Shown here: piece by piece, positions 20,747 through 30,245 of the stretch | Layout of the letters: each line of letters starts with the position of its first letter | How positions within the stretch are numbered: the stretch's first letter is position 1 | NCBI GenBank assembly: GCA_019635965.1 | Contig: JAHBYK010000008.1 | Span: 1-56,573, forward strand | Length of the DNA stretch: 56,573 bases | Source: Parvibaculum sp. | Lineage (GTDB): Bacteria > Pseudomonadota > Alphaproteobacteria > Parvibaculales > Parvibaculaceae | Direction: 5' to 3' | Notes under the pieces: generated by a model | Told to the model about the DNA's origin: nothing | What the model saw: only the letters and a program-made list of their open reading frames with translations | Database searches by the model: none | Position numbers and translations under genes: made by a program

Positions 20747-20802
20747 GCCCCTCGCGTCGCCGTGCCTGCATCGACCATGTTCGCTCGGTTCTGCCGAAGC
20801 GC

Positions 20803-21651
20803 GTGTCGGAGCGCCGGGTATGCCTCGTGCTTGGGCAGCATCGCTCCACGCAGCGGCGTATTCCTCGCGGCCGGGACGACGAGCAGCAACTGACCGAGGA
20901 CATCGTTGCACTGGCCCGCCGCTATGGCCGCTACGGCTATCGCAAGATCGCCGAGCTTCTGCGCAGCCAGATGGGCTGGGTGGTCAACGACAAGCGGGTC
21001 GAGCGCATCTGGCGGCAAGAGGGGCTGAAGGTTCCAGCCAAACAACCGAAGAAAGGCCGGCTCTGGCTCGCCGACGGATCATGCATCCGCCTGCGCGCCG
21101 AGCGGCCCAACCATGTCTGGTCCTACGACTTCGTCGAGGACCGCACTCATGACGGAAGGAAGTACCGCATGCTTAACGTGATCGACGAGTTCACGCATGA
21201 GGCGCTGGCGATCCTCATCGATCGCAAGCTCAACTCCACCGACGTCATCGACGTCCTGTCCGACCTGTTCATCCTGCGCGGCGTGCCTGAGCACATCCGT
21301 TCCGACAACGGCCCGGAGTTCATCGCCACGGCCGTGCAGGACTGGATCACCGCCGTCGGGGCGAAGACTGCCTACATCGCACCCGGAAGCCCATGGGAGA
21401 ATGGCTACATCGAGAGCTTCAATGCTCGCCTGCGCGACGAACTCCTCGACGGCGAGATCTTCTACACGCTCAAAGAGGCCAGGATCATCGTGGAAAGCTG
21501 GCGTCGGCATTACAACACCGTGCGTCCGCATGGATCGCTCGGCTACAAGCCGCCGGCGCCGGAGGTCTTCATCCCGGCATTCGCGCGGGCGGCCCTGCAA
21601 CCCCAACCAGCGATGCCGCCCGCGCTGGCGCCACGACCATCATTGCACTAA
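20803..21651 (+). CDS. IS3-family transposase OrfB (DDE integrase)
   Basis: 282 aa from the first ATG; the open frame begins at 20740, and the active protein is probably the OrfAB fusion made by frameshifting. An HTH_21-type region (GRYGYRKIAELLRSQMGW) precedes an rve integrase core with D109, D168 and E204, giving the D-x35-E spacing of the family. Intact. Confidence 0.93.
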   Translation: MSERRVCLVLGQHRSTQRRIPRGRDDEQQLTEDIVALARRYGRYGYRKIAELLRSQMGWVVNDKRVERIWRQEGLKVPAKQPKKGRLWLADGSCIRLRAERPNHVWSYDFVEDRTHDGRKYRMLNVIDEFTHEALAILIDRKLNSTDVIDVLSDLFILRGVPEHIRSDNGPEFIATAVQDWITAVGAKTAYIAPGSPWENGYIESFNARLRDELLDGEIFYTLKEARIIVESWRRHYNTVRPHGSLGYKPPAPEVFIPAFARAALQPQPAMPPALAPRPSLH

Positions 21652-21699
21652 CAATCAAATTGGACCCGTCCGTGGGGGCCGATCATACCAATCTCCTGC

Positions 21700-22437
21700 T
21701 TAGAACCAGAAACGGATGCCGGTAACGAAGGAGAGGTTGTCGATATCTTCTCCCTCGTCCCGCGCGAAATCGGCCGTCTCGCCGATCTTTCGCTCCCAAC
21801 TTATGCCGATATAGGGCGCGAACTTCCGCTCGATTTCATAGCGGAGGCGAAGCCCGAGTTCGACATCGTTGATGCCGGAGCCGATGCCCCTCTCCCGGAC
21901 GCTTTGGACTGCAAAGTTGACCTCTGTCGTTGGCTGCAGGATCAGCTTTTGTGTGATCAGGAGGTCGTACTCGGCCTCGAAACGAGCCGAAACCTCGCCT
22001 TCGTTGCTGACGAACGCGGAGGCATCGATTTCGAACCAATAAGGGGCCAGTCCCTGCAGGGCGAAGACGCCGAATCCCCGTTCGGGGCCGGGTTCGATGT
22101 CGTAGCGTACACCCGCCTGCGCATCGAAGAAGTCGGAGATCCGGCGGCTGTAGAGGAGCTGGATCTCTCCCTTCTCCAGTCGTCCATCCGTCGGTTTCTC
22201 GCCTTCGGTTTTGAGCCAGGCCTTGTGGTCGTCGTTCCCGATCCAGCCCTGGGCATCCCAGTTGAGACTGTCGTGCCCATCGTTAGCCCTGTATTCGAAT
22301 TGCTCGGCCTGAAAGAAGGTGAACAGCTGACCGGGCTCGGCGGACTGGGCCGGGCCGAACAGGAACACGGCGGGGAGAAAACCGGCAAGGAACGCAAGTT
22401 CCTGCCGAGAATTGTATCGTGCAATCATCGATTTCAT
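21700..22437 (-). CDS. copB: Copper resistance protein B, outer membrane
   Basis: 245 aa. A signal peptide (cleavage near AQSA) is followed by amphipathic beta-strands and a terminal Phe (FVTGIRFWF), the outer-membrane barrel pattern of CopB/PcoB. The Met/His-rich region present in many CopB proteins is missing here. Last gene of the minus-strand cop operon, 9 bases after copA; its stop is only 14 bases from the IS end. Confidence 0.9.
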   Translation of the reverse strand: MKSMIARYNSRQELAFLAGFLPAVFLFGPAQSAEPGQLFTFFQAEQFEYRANDGHDSLNWDAQGWIGNDDHKAWLKTEGEKPTDGRLEKGEIQLLYSRRISDFFDAQAGVRYDIEPGPERGFGVFALQGLAPYWFEIDASAFVSNEGEVSARFEAEYDLLITQKLILQPTTEVNFAVQSVRERGIGSGINDVELGLRLRYEIERKFAPYIGISWERKIGETADFARDEGEDIDNLSFVTGIRFWF

Positions 22438-22446
22438 CGTTCTGCC

Positions 22447-24192
22447 TCACGCGCTTTTCGGCTCGACGATGAAACGCGTCATCATCCCAGCTTCCATGTG
22501 ATAGAGAAGGTGGCAATGGAACGGCCAGTCGCCCGGCTCGTTCGCCGTCAACACCGCAGAGACGGTCTTGCCGGGAGGTACCACGACAACGTGCTTGCGC
22601 GGCTTCCTGTCGGTCTGGCCGTTCTCCAGTTCGACAAACATGCCGTGCAGGTGCATTGGGTGCGCCATCATCGTCGTGTTGACGAACTTCAAGCGCACCC
22701 GGTCCCCGTAGGCCACACGGATCGGCTCATCCTTCCCGAAGGGACGGCCGTTCAGGTTCCACATGTACCGTTCCATGATGCCTGTCAGCCGCACTTCGAT
22801 CTCGTGATTCGGTTCACGGCCGTCCGGGTTCGGGGTCGACGCTTTCAGATCCGCGTAGTCCAGAGCCTTCGCCCCCGGCGGCGTGCTTGCGTCGGCCCAA
22901 CCGAAGGGGCGGCGTTCTCCTCCCTCCGCCGCGGCTCCGCCATGACCCATGGCGCCGTGGTCCATGCCAGCCATGGGAGCCCCGCCCATCTTGCTATGGT
23001 CCATGCCAGCCATCGCGCCACCGGACATGGCGCCGCCCGCCATCGAGCCATGATCCATCCCCGTCATCGAACCGTGGTCCATGCCACCGTGTGCCATGCC
23101 CATGTCCGCCATGCTGAGGATCGTGCGCGGTCGCTGTTCGGGGATAGCAGCCTCCATACCCTCACGCGGCGCCAGCGTCGCCCGGGCATAGCCCGAACGA
23201 TCGATCGGCTCTGCGAAGATCGTGAACGCCTTGTCATCGCGTGGAAGCACGATGACGTCGTATGTCTCGCCGACGCCAAAGCGGAACTCGTCGACCCGAA
23301 CCGGCTGGACATTCTGCCCATCGGCCGAGAACACGGTCATGGGAAGGCCCGGTATGCGGACGTCGAAGAAGCTCATGGCGGATGCGTTGATGAATCTGAG
23401 GCGGACACGCTCACCGGGCTTGAAAAGAGCGGTCCAGTTGTCTTGCGGTCCACGGCCGTTGACTAGGAAGGTATATCCGGTGACATCCGCGAGGTCGGTC
23501 GGGTCCATCCGCATTTCGCCCCAATCTAGGCGGTCCTTCAGAGCGATATTGAACCCGTCGCGGCTTGCGTCTCGAAAAAAGTCGATGAGGGTTCTTTTCC
23601 CGTAATTGTAGTACCCGGCATCAGCTTTCAGGTTAGACAGCACGCGCTTTGGATCTTCCTGAGTATGGTCCGAAAGGACCACGACATAATCGCGATCCGC
23701 GCGCACCGGCTCGCGCCCGGACGGCTCGATGACGATGGCGCCGTACATGCCCTGCTGCTCCTGCATCGCGGAGTGGCTGTGGTACCAATAGGTGCCGGCT
23801 TGGCGTAGCTTGAAGCGGTAGGTGTAGGTCTCGCCGGGCTGGATGGCGACAAAGCCGTTGAAACCTGGCGCGCCGTCCATCACGCCTTCGATGAGGAGGC
23901 CGTGCCAGTGGATAGACGTGGGCACATCGAGCCGATTGGTCGCATAGACCACGACCTCGTCACCCTCCCGCCAGCGCATTGTCGGCGCCGGCACAGAACC
24001 GCCCATCAGGATGGCGTTACTGCTGACGCCATCGACGGCGATGCGGCCTGTTTCGACGTTCAGGGTGTACTCCTTCGTCGAGGACGCAAAGCTGCGACGT
24101 CCGGGATAGACCACGAGGGTACCTGCAATTCCCGCCGCTCCGGCGAGCTTGAGCGCGTCCCGTCGCGAGAAGCCAGAGATTGGTTTGTTCAT
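22447..24192 (-). CDS. copA: Copper resistance multicopper oxidase CopA
   Basis: 581 aa. A Tat signal (SRRDALKLAGAAG) directs folded export to the periplasm. Copper motifs: HWHGLLIEG, YWYHSHSAMQ, HPMHLHGMF and the type 1 site HCHLLYHMEAGM. Residues about 350-420 hold an MDHGSM-type Met/His repeat that can bind several copper ions, as in plasmid CopA/PcoA. Roles: Cu(I) oxidation and copper sequestration. The start chosen is the Tat-signal ATG; the longer frame upstream lacks signal features. Confidence 0.94.
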   Translation of the reverse strand: MNKPISGFSRRDALKLAGAAGIAGTLVVYPGRRSFASSTKEYTLNVETGRIAVDGVSSNAILMGGSVPAPTMRWREGDEVVVYATNRLDVPTSIHWHGLLIEGVMDGAPGFNGFVAIQPGETYTYRFKLRQAGTYWYHSHSAMQEQQGMYGAIVIEPSGREPVRADRDYVVVLSDHTQEDPKRVLSNLKADAGYYNYGKRTLIDFFRDASRDGFNIALKDRLDWGEMRMDPTDLADVTGYTFLVNGRGPQDNWTALFKPGERVRLRFINASAMSFFDVRIPGLPMTVFSADGQNVQPVRVDEFRFGVGETYDVIVLPRDDKAFTIFAEPIDRSGYARATLAPREGMEAAIPEQRPRTILSMADMGMAHGGMDHGSMTGMDHGSMAGGAMSGGAMAGMDHSKMGGAPMAGMDHGAMGHGGAAAEGGERRPFGWADASTPPGAKALDYADLKASTPNPDGREPNHEIEVRLTGIMERYMWNLNGRPFGKDEPIRVAYGDRVRLKFVNTTMMAHPMHLHGMFVELENGQTDRKPRKHVVVVPPGKTVSAVLTANEPGDWPFHCHLLYHMEAGMMTRFIVEPKSA

Positions 24193-24208
24193 CGTCTGCT
24201 CCTCCCGT

Positions 24209-24760
24209 TCACTTCGTAAAGTTGATGGGGCCGGCCATACCGGACTCGTAGTGACCCGGGATGTTGCAGGCGAACTCCAGTTCAGTCGGCTGCGTAAATT
24301 TCCAGACCAGTTCGGCCGTCTTGCCGGGCTCAACCAATACGCTATTGGGGTCGTCATGCTTCATATCGCCCATGTTCATGCCGCCCATCTTTGAATGGTC
24401 CATCTTCGACATATCGTGGTTCATGCCCGTCGGCGTTAGCATTCCGTGTTCCATCATCATCGCCATTTCTTCCTGGTGCTTGGCGTGCATGGCGGGGGTG
24501 CCGATGTTGAACTCATGAAGGAGCTCGCCTTCGTTCACGAGCACGAAGCGGACGATCTCGCCAGGCTTTACGGTCAGACTTTCGGGTTCGTACAGGTTGT
24601 CGCGCATGGTGATCGTCACGGTGCGCGTGGCCTGCTCGGCTTTAGCTGGCTCGCCGAACGGCAGGCTATGACCGGGAGATGCGGAAGCGGCACCGGCGGC
24701 GATAGTCGTGAAGCCAGCGAGAAGGGAAATGCGGAGGAGGTTCGGGAGTGTGTTCGACAT
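24209..24760 (-). CDS. Periplasmic cupredoxin
   Basis: 183 aa with a signal peptide (cleavage near ASA). The cupredoxin fold shows VTITMRDNLYEPESL, GELLHEFNIG (His ligand) and a C-terminal ACNIPGHYESGM with the Cys-His-Met end of a type 1 copper site. A His/Met-rich insert (MNHDMSKMDHSKMGGMNM) lies before it. It resembles CopI-like proteins found beside copA. Second-last upstream gene of the cop operon, 16 bases before copA. Confidence 0.85.
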   Translation of the reverse strand: MSNTLPNLLRISLLAGFTTIAAGAASASPGHSLPFGEPAKAEQATRTVTITMRDNLYEPESLTVKPGEIVRFVLVNEGELLHEFNIGTPAMHAKHQEEMAMMMEHGMLTPTGMNHDMSKMDHSKMGGMNMGDMKHDDPNSVLVEPGKTAELVWKFTQPTELEFACNIPGHYESGMAGPINFTK

Positions 24761-24999
24761 AATCTGAGAATCCTGTTCGTTGTTGCGTTGATGTGAGAAC
24801 GGTGGCCGATTAAGGGCGCAGATCTCCATAGCCCGGGAGCAAATCTCCAGGCGGCAACAGCCGATTGAAAGGAAGACGGGCCGTGCGCAAGCGCACTTCC
24901 GGACCTACTACGCTCGAACGAACGAAATTCTTGCGTCAGTAGAGACGAGAAGGTCTCGCCATGTCCGATCCCCGCCCCATCAGGGCAGCCGCGCGGAGA
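24761..24999. other. Intergenic region within the cop gene set
   Basis: No gene supported. It contains a GTGCGC-AA-GCGCAC hairpin (24883-24896), possibly ending the upstream small gene, and a GAGAC/GTCTC inverted pair near 24943-24958. A promoter for the cupredoxin-copA-copB operon is expected here, but I see no clear one. Confidence 0.35.
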
Positions 25000-25380
25000 T
25001 CAGACGCGAGCGCGGGGAGGACGGAAAAGGCCGTCCGGGGCATTCGAGCCGGCGAACCGGTCTACATGGACACCCAGCCGTATCCCGGAAAAGGTGATGA
25101 CGGCGACTTCCGCAATGGCGGCGACGATAACAGTCGGAGAGCAAGCGACGACGCAGCAGTTTCCAAGGGTCCCGTGCGTCGCGGGCTGCCCTTGGTCCTG
25201 CTGTGCTGCGGTTTCGCCGCAATCCTCCACTTGCGAGACGCGCGCATGACAGTCGTCCGCATGGGGCGATGTGGTCTCGACCGGATGGTCATGGGGACCT
25301 GATGCGGGCATGGAGTGGCCAATGCCGACGCTCGCCATGAGAAATGCCACAGCGACGAGTGCGCCTAATAGGCGCCTCAT
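25000..25380 (-). CDS. Small secreted Cys/His protein (DUF2946-like)
   Basis: 126 aa from the ATG at a hydrophobic signal (LLGALVAVAFLMASVGIG). The mature part has HDHPVE, DDCHARV, EDCGE and GNCCVVAC, a His/Cys set that could bind copper, and a second hydrophobic stretch. Similar small proteins occur in copper loci (from memory); the family label is tentative. An ATG 11 codons upstream is possible. Confidence 0.55.
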   Translation of the reverse strand: MRRLLGALVAVAFLMASVGIGHSMPASGPHDHPVETTSPHADDCHARVSQVEDCGETAAQQDQGQPATHGTLGNCCVVACSPTVIVAAIAEVAVITFSGIRLGVHVDRFAGSNAPDGLFRPPRARV

Positions 25381-25466
25381 ACCATCACTCAGCGTGAAGA
25401 AGGTACTTCCCATGGAGCTTGGCTAGCATGATGCTTCTGGCAGGTCAACGGTTCTACCTCATCAAA

Positions 25467-25968
<502 letters not shown>

Positions 25969-26017
25969 CCGCGACACCTTGGAACTCGACAAGTTTCCGA
26001 CGACAGCCTATGAATAC

Positions 26018-26362
26018 ATGATGGTCAAGCTTGTACGGATATTCGTGTTCGCCTTGCTCGCCGCATTCGCGGTCGGCTCGGGCGCGCACGCGATGAGCAC
26101 AACCACCATGTCGATCAAGATGGCGCTCGCCGATGGCGGCGCCATGGATATGGCCGACTGTCAGGGCTGCGGCTCCGACGGTGACGGCGACGACGGCGGG
26201 CTTAGCTGTAGCATGGTGTGCGTCACTCCACTCCTGGCCAGTCTCAGCCCCGAGGGCAGTGTTCCGCTGGTGACCGGCATATCTCCGTCGGTCCGCGCCT
26301 TCTACGATCTTGCCGGACGGACAGGTCCGCCCGAACCCTACCCTCCCCGAACGCTCATCTGA
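26018..26362 (+). CDS. Small secreted Cys/Met protein, hypothetical
   Basis: 114 aa beginning MMVKLVRIF with a signal peptide (cleavage near GAHA). The mature protein has MDMADCQGCGSDGDGDD and SCSMVCV, a Cys/Met/Asp-rich stretch. Similar in style to the secreted protein encoded at 25000-25380. A copper-binding role is inferred from place and composition only. Confidence 0.5.
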   Translation: MMVKLVRIFVFALLAAFAVGSGAHAMSTTTMSIKMALADGGAMDMADCQGCGSDGDGDDGGLSCSMVCVTPLLASLSPEGSVPLVTGISPSVRAFYDLAGRTGPPEPYPPRTLI

Positions 26363-26503
26363 TCGGACGCCGGTCGGGGTACGCTCCGACCGCTGCGCCC
26401 TGCTGCGCTTCCCGGGCGACCGCGCGGGCAGCCGCCGCTCAATGCGTGTGCAGACCCGAGTCTGCGCATCCGAAGCACAGCGGAAATCAGATGAGAGCGA
26501 ACC

Positions 26504-27976
26504 ATGTCACCGATCACTTTGGCGCTATCGCGCCGAACTTTACTGAAGGCGTGCGCCGCCGGCGCTGCAAGCCTGAGCATGCCTGGCCTTATGTTGCCCG
26601 CACGTGCGGCCGGCGTCCGGGAGTTCTCCTTGCGGGCCGCGCCGGGACGGGCGCGGCTCGTTCCGGAGCCGCACGGCGAGACGCCCGCCTGGTGCTATAA
26701 CGAGACCGTCCCCGGACCTGAAATCCGCGTTCGTCAGGGCGAGCGTCTTCGGATTACCGTCGAGAACGGGCTTGCCGAAGAGACCACAGTCCACTGGCAC
26801 GGGCTCCGGGTCCCCAACGCCATGGATGGCGTGCCGCATCTCAACCAGCCGCCGATCGCGCCGGGCGGAACCTTCGTCTACGAGTTCGACGCGGTCGATG
26901 CCGGCACCTTCTGGTATCACCCGCATCAGCGCAGCTTCGAGCAGGTCGGCCGCGGCCTGTACGGGCCGCTGATCGTCGAAGAGCCCGAACCGCCAAAAGT
27001 CGATCGGGAACTCGTCTGGGTGCTCGACGACTGGCGGCTCACGAAGTCTGCCGAGATCTCCAACGATTTCGGTAACGGCCATGACATGAGCCACAATGGC
27101 CGGATCGGCAACACCGTCACCATCAACGGTCGCGTGCCGGACGCGCGTCCGGTGCGCAGCGGCGAGCGCATCCGGCTGCGGCTCATCAATGCCGCGAACG
27201 CGCGCATCTTCAGCCTCGACTTCCAAGGCCATACACCGACGGTCATCGCGCTCGACGGCCAGCCGGTAACGCCGCACGCGCCAATGGGCGGCCTCGTCGT
27301 ACTGGGACCGGCGATGCGGGCCGACATCATTCTCGACATGATGGGCGAGCCCGGCAGTCGGGTCTCGGTCATTGACCGCTTCTATCGGGACCTCGAATAC
27401 CGGCTGGTCGACCTCGCCTACGGTGAGACAGCGTTTAGGGACACCATGCCTGACTGGCCGATCGTCCTGCCCGCCAATCCCTTGCGCGAACCAAATGTCG
27501 CTGCGGCGCTCCGCCACGAGGTGATCTTCAACGGCGGTATGATGGGCGGAATGGTGATGGCCGAGATGGGCGGCAGCATGGGCGAAGGAACATCAAGGGG
27601 AATGGGCGGCGGGATGATGCGCGGCATGATGGGCATGATGCACGGCAATGGCATCTGGTTCGTCAATGGCAAGGCCGCCGAAGGCCATGTGCTAGACCCG
27701 ATGCTGACGCTCGAACGCGATGGTTCGCATGTGATCGCCATGACCAATGCGACGGCGTGGCACCACCCGATCCATCTGCACGGCCATTCCTTCCGGGTAA
27801 TCTCGCGCAACGGCGAGCCGACGCCGCACCGCGAATGGCAGGACACGGTGCTAATGGCGCCACGGGAGAAGGTCGAGATTGCCTTCGTCGCCGACAATCC
27901 CGGCGACTGGATGTTCCACTGCCACATCCTCGAACACCAGGCTGGCGGGATGATGGGTGTCATCCGCGTTGTCTGA
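26504..27976 (+). CDS. Multicopper oxidase, CueO-like
   Basis: 490 aa with a Tat signal (LSRRTLLKACAAG). Copper ligands lie in TVHWHGLRVPNAMDG, FWYHPHQRSFEQ, HHPIHLHGHSFRV and FHCHILEHQAGGM, covering the trinuclear and type 1 sites. A Met/Gly-rich segment (about residues 345-385) precedes the last domain, as in cuprous oxidases. First of a long plus-strand run of copper and redox genes. It likely oxidises Cu(I) in the periplasm. Confidence 0.92.
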   Translation: MSPITLALSRRTLLKACAAGAASLSMPGLMLPARAAGVREFSLRAAPGRARLVPEPHGETPAWCYNETVPGPEIRVRQGERLRITVENGLAEETTVHWHGLRVPNAMDGVPHLNQPPIAPGGTFVYEFDAVDAGTFWYHPHQRSFEQVGRGLYGPLIVEEPEPPKVDRELVWVLDDWRLTKSAEISNDFGNGHDMSHNGRIGNTVTINGRVPDARPVRSGERIRLRLINAANARIFSLDFQGHTPTVIALDGQPVTPHAPMGGLVVLGPAMRADIILDMMGEPGSRVSVIDRFYRDLEYRLVDLAYGETAFRDTMPDWPIVLPANPLREPNVAAALRHEVIFNGGMMGGMVMAEMGGSMGEGTSRGMGGGMMRGMMGMMHGNGIWFVNGKAAEGHVLDPMLTLERDGSHVIAMTNATAWHHPIHLHGHSFRVISRNGEPTPHREWQDTVLMAPREKVEIAFVADNPGDWMFHCHILEHQAGGMMGVIRVV

Positions 27977-28000
27977 TCTAGAGATTCAAGGAGAACCATA

Positions 28001-28447
28001 ATGCACAAGATCATCGTCGCCGCCCTCGCCGCAGCCGTCCTCGGTGCCGGCGTCTACATCACGAACGCATCTCTCGCGGTCGCCGAGGAAGTGAGCCTCT
28101 ACAAGAACCCGCAATGCGGCTGCTGCGAAAGCTATGCCGACTATCTGCGTGAGAACGGATTCACCGTGACCGTGAAACCGACCCACGAGCTCGTCGCCAT
28201 GAGCCGCGAAGCCGGCATTCCGGACGATTTCCAGGGCTGCCACCTCGCCTTCATCGACGATTATGTGGTGAGCGGTCATGTGCCCGTCGCGACCGTCAAC
28301 CGCCTTCTCTCGGAACGTCCGGACATCAAGGGCGTGACCTTGCCCGGCATGCCGATGGGATCGCCCGGCATGAGCGGCGCCAAGACCGAACCTTTTACGA
28401 TCTACACCGTGGGTGACGGCAAGCCGTCCGTATACGCGGTCGAATAG
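28001..28447 (+). CDS. DUF411 metal-binding protein
   Basis: 148 aa with an N-terminal signal or anchor. Hallmark: YKNPQCGCCESYADYL, a CxCC motif in a thioredoxin-like context, and a C-terminal GVTLPGMPMGSPGM. DUF411 proteins are a recurrent member of copper loci and are thought to bind metal in the periplasm. A GGAG ribosome site precedes the ATG. Lies 24 bases after the oxidase. Confidence 0.9.
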   Translation: MHKIIVAALAAAVLGAGVYITNASLAVAEEVSLYKNPQCGCCESYADYLRENGFTVTVKPTHELVAMSREAGIPDDFQGCHLAFIDDYVVSGHVPVATVNRLLSERPDIKGVTLPGMPMGSPGMSGAKTEPFTIYTVGDGKPSVYAVE

Positions 28448-28459
28448 GGAGATTCTCCG

Positions 28460-28615
28460 ATGAACAATGCACCGACCAGCATCGGCATGGGCATGATGGA
28501 CGGCATGGGCGGCATGATGATGTGGGGCATGGGCCTTGTTTGGCTGCTCGTGATCGTCCTGCTCGTCCTTAGCATCGCGGCGCTGGTCAAATACCTCTTC
28601 GGGGGCAAGCGCTGA
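28460..28615 (+). CDS. 51-aa Met-rich single-TM protein
   Basis: A short gene beginning MNNAPTSIGMGMMDGMGG, then MMMWGMGL and one strongly hydrophobic helix, ending KYLFGGKR. About a quarter of the first 25 residues are Met, which suggests Cu(I) binding at the membrane surface (inference). Its TGA overlaps the ATG of the cytochrome gene (28613-28617), so the two are coupled. Confidence 0.7.
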   Translation: MNNAPTSIGMGMMDGMGGMMMWGMGLVWLLVIVLLVLSIAALVKYLFGGKR

Positions 28616-29079
28616 TGAACCGCGCCGTTCTTGGCGCCGCGATACTGCTCGGCGGAAGCGCCGTGGCCGGGCTGCTCTGGATCAGGTTTGATCAGAGCGG
28701 TCCGGCGGAAGCATCCGCCGAACGGCTCGAACACGGGCGAGCGATCTACGCGGCGAACTGCGCGTCCTGTCATGGCGCGAAGCTCGAAGGTCAGCCGGAC
28801 TGGAAGAGCCGTCTGCCGTCCGGTCGCCTGCTCGCGCCGCCGCATGACGCTTCGGGACACACCTGGCACCACCCCGATGACGTGCTGTTTCGCATCACCA
28901 GGGAAGGGCCTGCCGCCGTCGGCGGCGGCGGCTACCAGAGCGACATGCCTGGCTTCAACCAGGTGCTCTCCGACGACGAAATCCGGGAGGTCCTGGAGTT
29001 CATCAAGAGCACTTGGCCCGAGCGCGAGCGGCAGCACCAAGCCGCGATGAGCCGCCGCGAAAAGGAGGCGAGCCGATGA
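28615..29079 (+). CDS. c-type cytochrome, membrane-anchored
   Basis: 154 aa. One N-terminal TM segment, then a heme site CASCH (C49, C52, H53) and a likely Met ligand in YQSDMPGFN. The fold is that of a class I monoheme cytochrome c. Between a Met-rich protein and a TlpA-like gene; with the multicopper oxidase it may supply electron transfer in the periplasm. Its stop overlaps the next start (ATGA). Confidence 0.88.
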   Translation: MNRAVLGAAILLGGSAVAGLLWIRFDQSGPAEASAERLEHGRAIYAANCASCHGAKLEGQPDWKSRLPSGRLLAPPHDASGHTWHHPDDVLFRITREGPAAVGGGGYQSDMPGFNQVLSDDEIREVLEFIKSTWPERERQHQAAMSRREKEASR

Positions 29080-29604
29080 ATTCCTTGCCCGCGTTCGGGT
29101 TCGTGCTGGGGCTGGTATGCTCGACCGCGGCGATGGCGGAAGGGCCGAATGCCGTCCCGCTGCACGACACGCCGCTGCCGGTCCCCGCGATCTCGTTTGC
29201 AGACGAACACGGCAACCCCCTCACGCTCGACCGCTGGCGCGGCAAGGTCGTCCTTCTCAACGTCTGGGCCACCTGGTGCGCCCCATGCCGCCACGAGATG
29301 CCGACGCTCGATGCGCTTCAAGCACGCCTTGGGGGGCCGGACTTCCACGTCGTGCCGCTATCGATCGATCGGGCGGGACTCGAGCCCGTGCGCCGCTTCT
29401 ACGAAGAGATAGGCGTTCGTCACCTCGACATGTACCTCGCCGAGGACATTCGCGCGATGCTTGCCTTCGCCGTGGGGGCTGCCGACGACGATCCTGATCG
29501 ACCGCGCGGGGCACGAGCGCGGTCGCCTTGCCGGCCCGGCCCAATGGGACAGCCCTGAAGCCGTCGCCCAGATCCAGTCCCTCATCGACGAAAGGAGCCA
29601 ATAG
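29076..29604 (+). pseudogene. TlpA-like thioredoxin, frameshifted near the 3' end
   Basis: Signal peptide, then a thioredoxin fold with WATWCAPCRHEMP (C68, C71). The open frame ends at 29558 with an unlike tail. Removing one G from the five-G run at 29474-29478 restores the expected GLPTTILIDRAG and a family-like end stopping at 29604, 4 bases before the next gene. It is either a real loss of function or a sequencing error in a homopolymer. Intact, it would reduce periplasmic disulfides, fed by CcdA. Confidence 0.8.
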
Positions 29605-29607
29605 GCC

Positions 29608-29883
29608 ATGACCGAGACGACAACCATGCCCGCAACACGACGGGCCGTCCCGCTGCGACTGCCGCTAGGCCGTCGAGGCCTGATGCTCGCCGCGATGGCG
29701 CTGATCGGCGCAGGTCTCGCCTTCAACTGGGGCTGGCTCACCGCCGTGGGTGCGGCGCCGCTGATCCTCAGCCTCGCACCTTGCGCCGTGATGTGTGGGC
29801 TGGGGCTCTGCATGATGGGCGGCTCGAAATCTTGCGCGAGCAAGAGCAATCCGGCCGGAGAGCCGGACCCGACGAAGAACTGA
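29608..29883 (+). CDS. Small two-TM membrane protein, hypothetical
   Basis: 91 aa with two hydrophobic segments (about residues 27-45 and 48-70), the second containing APCAVMCGLGLCMMGG with Cys and Met residues. Embedded in the copper operon; no family recognised. It could be a metal-related membrane protein, judged only by context. Confidence 0.6.
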   Translation: MTETTTMPATRRAVPLRLPLGRRGLMLAAMALIGAGLAFNWGWLTAVGAAPLILSLAPCAVMCGLGLCMMGGSKSCASKSNPAGEPDPTKN

Positions 29884-29908
29884 ACCCAAAACCCTGAAGG
29901 AGACGAAA

Positions 29909-30196
29909 ATGAATACCACACGCAAGCTCGGCTTTGCCACGACCGCTCTGGCGGCGCTCCTGACCACGGCCGCCCTCGCCCAGGAGGCCGGGGACCAGCC
30001 ATCGGGTCAGACGATGCAGAACCAGGACGGCATGCCCGGAAACATGATGGGCGGGAATATGTCCGGTATGGAGGGCAAGATGCCGATGATGGAGATGATG
30101 CAGAAAATGGGACCGATGATGGAGGCCTGCACCGAGATGATGCAGGCCAAGACCGACCAGATGCAGGCCCCGGAAGCCGAGCCGCAGGACGGCTGA
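29909..30196 (+). CDS. Met-rich periplasmic protein, hypothetical
   Basis: 95 aa with a clean signal peptide (cleavage near ALAQ). The mature part is dominated by Met: PGNMMGGNMSGMEGKMP and EMMQKMGPMMEACTEMMQ. This composition suits Cu(I) or Ag(I) buffering, similar in style to CopK or SilE-type proteins but not homologous as far as I can see. A GGAG ribosome site is present. Confidence 0.75.
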   Translation: MNTTRKLGFATTALAALLTTAALAQEAGDQPSGQTMQNQDGMPGNMMGGNMSGMEGKMPMMEMMQKMGPMMEACTEMMQAKTDQMQAPEAEPQDG

Positions 30197-30245
30197 CACC
30201 ACTCCGCCCGGGTTCCGGCCCGGGCGGACCATCCCGAGTTGGACA

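Larger units (their letters stand above)
20405..21685 (+). mobile_element. IS3-family insertion sequence, IS407-like, left copy
   Basis: 1281 bp. The ends are imperfect inverted repeats: TGATCCACCCCCATTG at the left against TGATCGGCCCCCACGG read inward from the right, both continuing to GGGTCCA. It carries overlapping orfA and orfB. The right copy has the same length and identical encoded proteins. Confidence 0.93.

Noticed and set aside
21904..23466. 520-aa open frame on the plus strand
   Set aside because: Antisense to copB and copA; the His-rich sequence comes from the Met/His codons of copA.
24961..25302. 113-aa open frame on the plus strand
   Set aside because: Opposes a minus-strand gene with a signal peptide and Cys/His pairs; that one is more credible.
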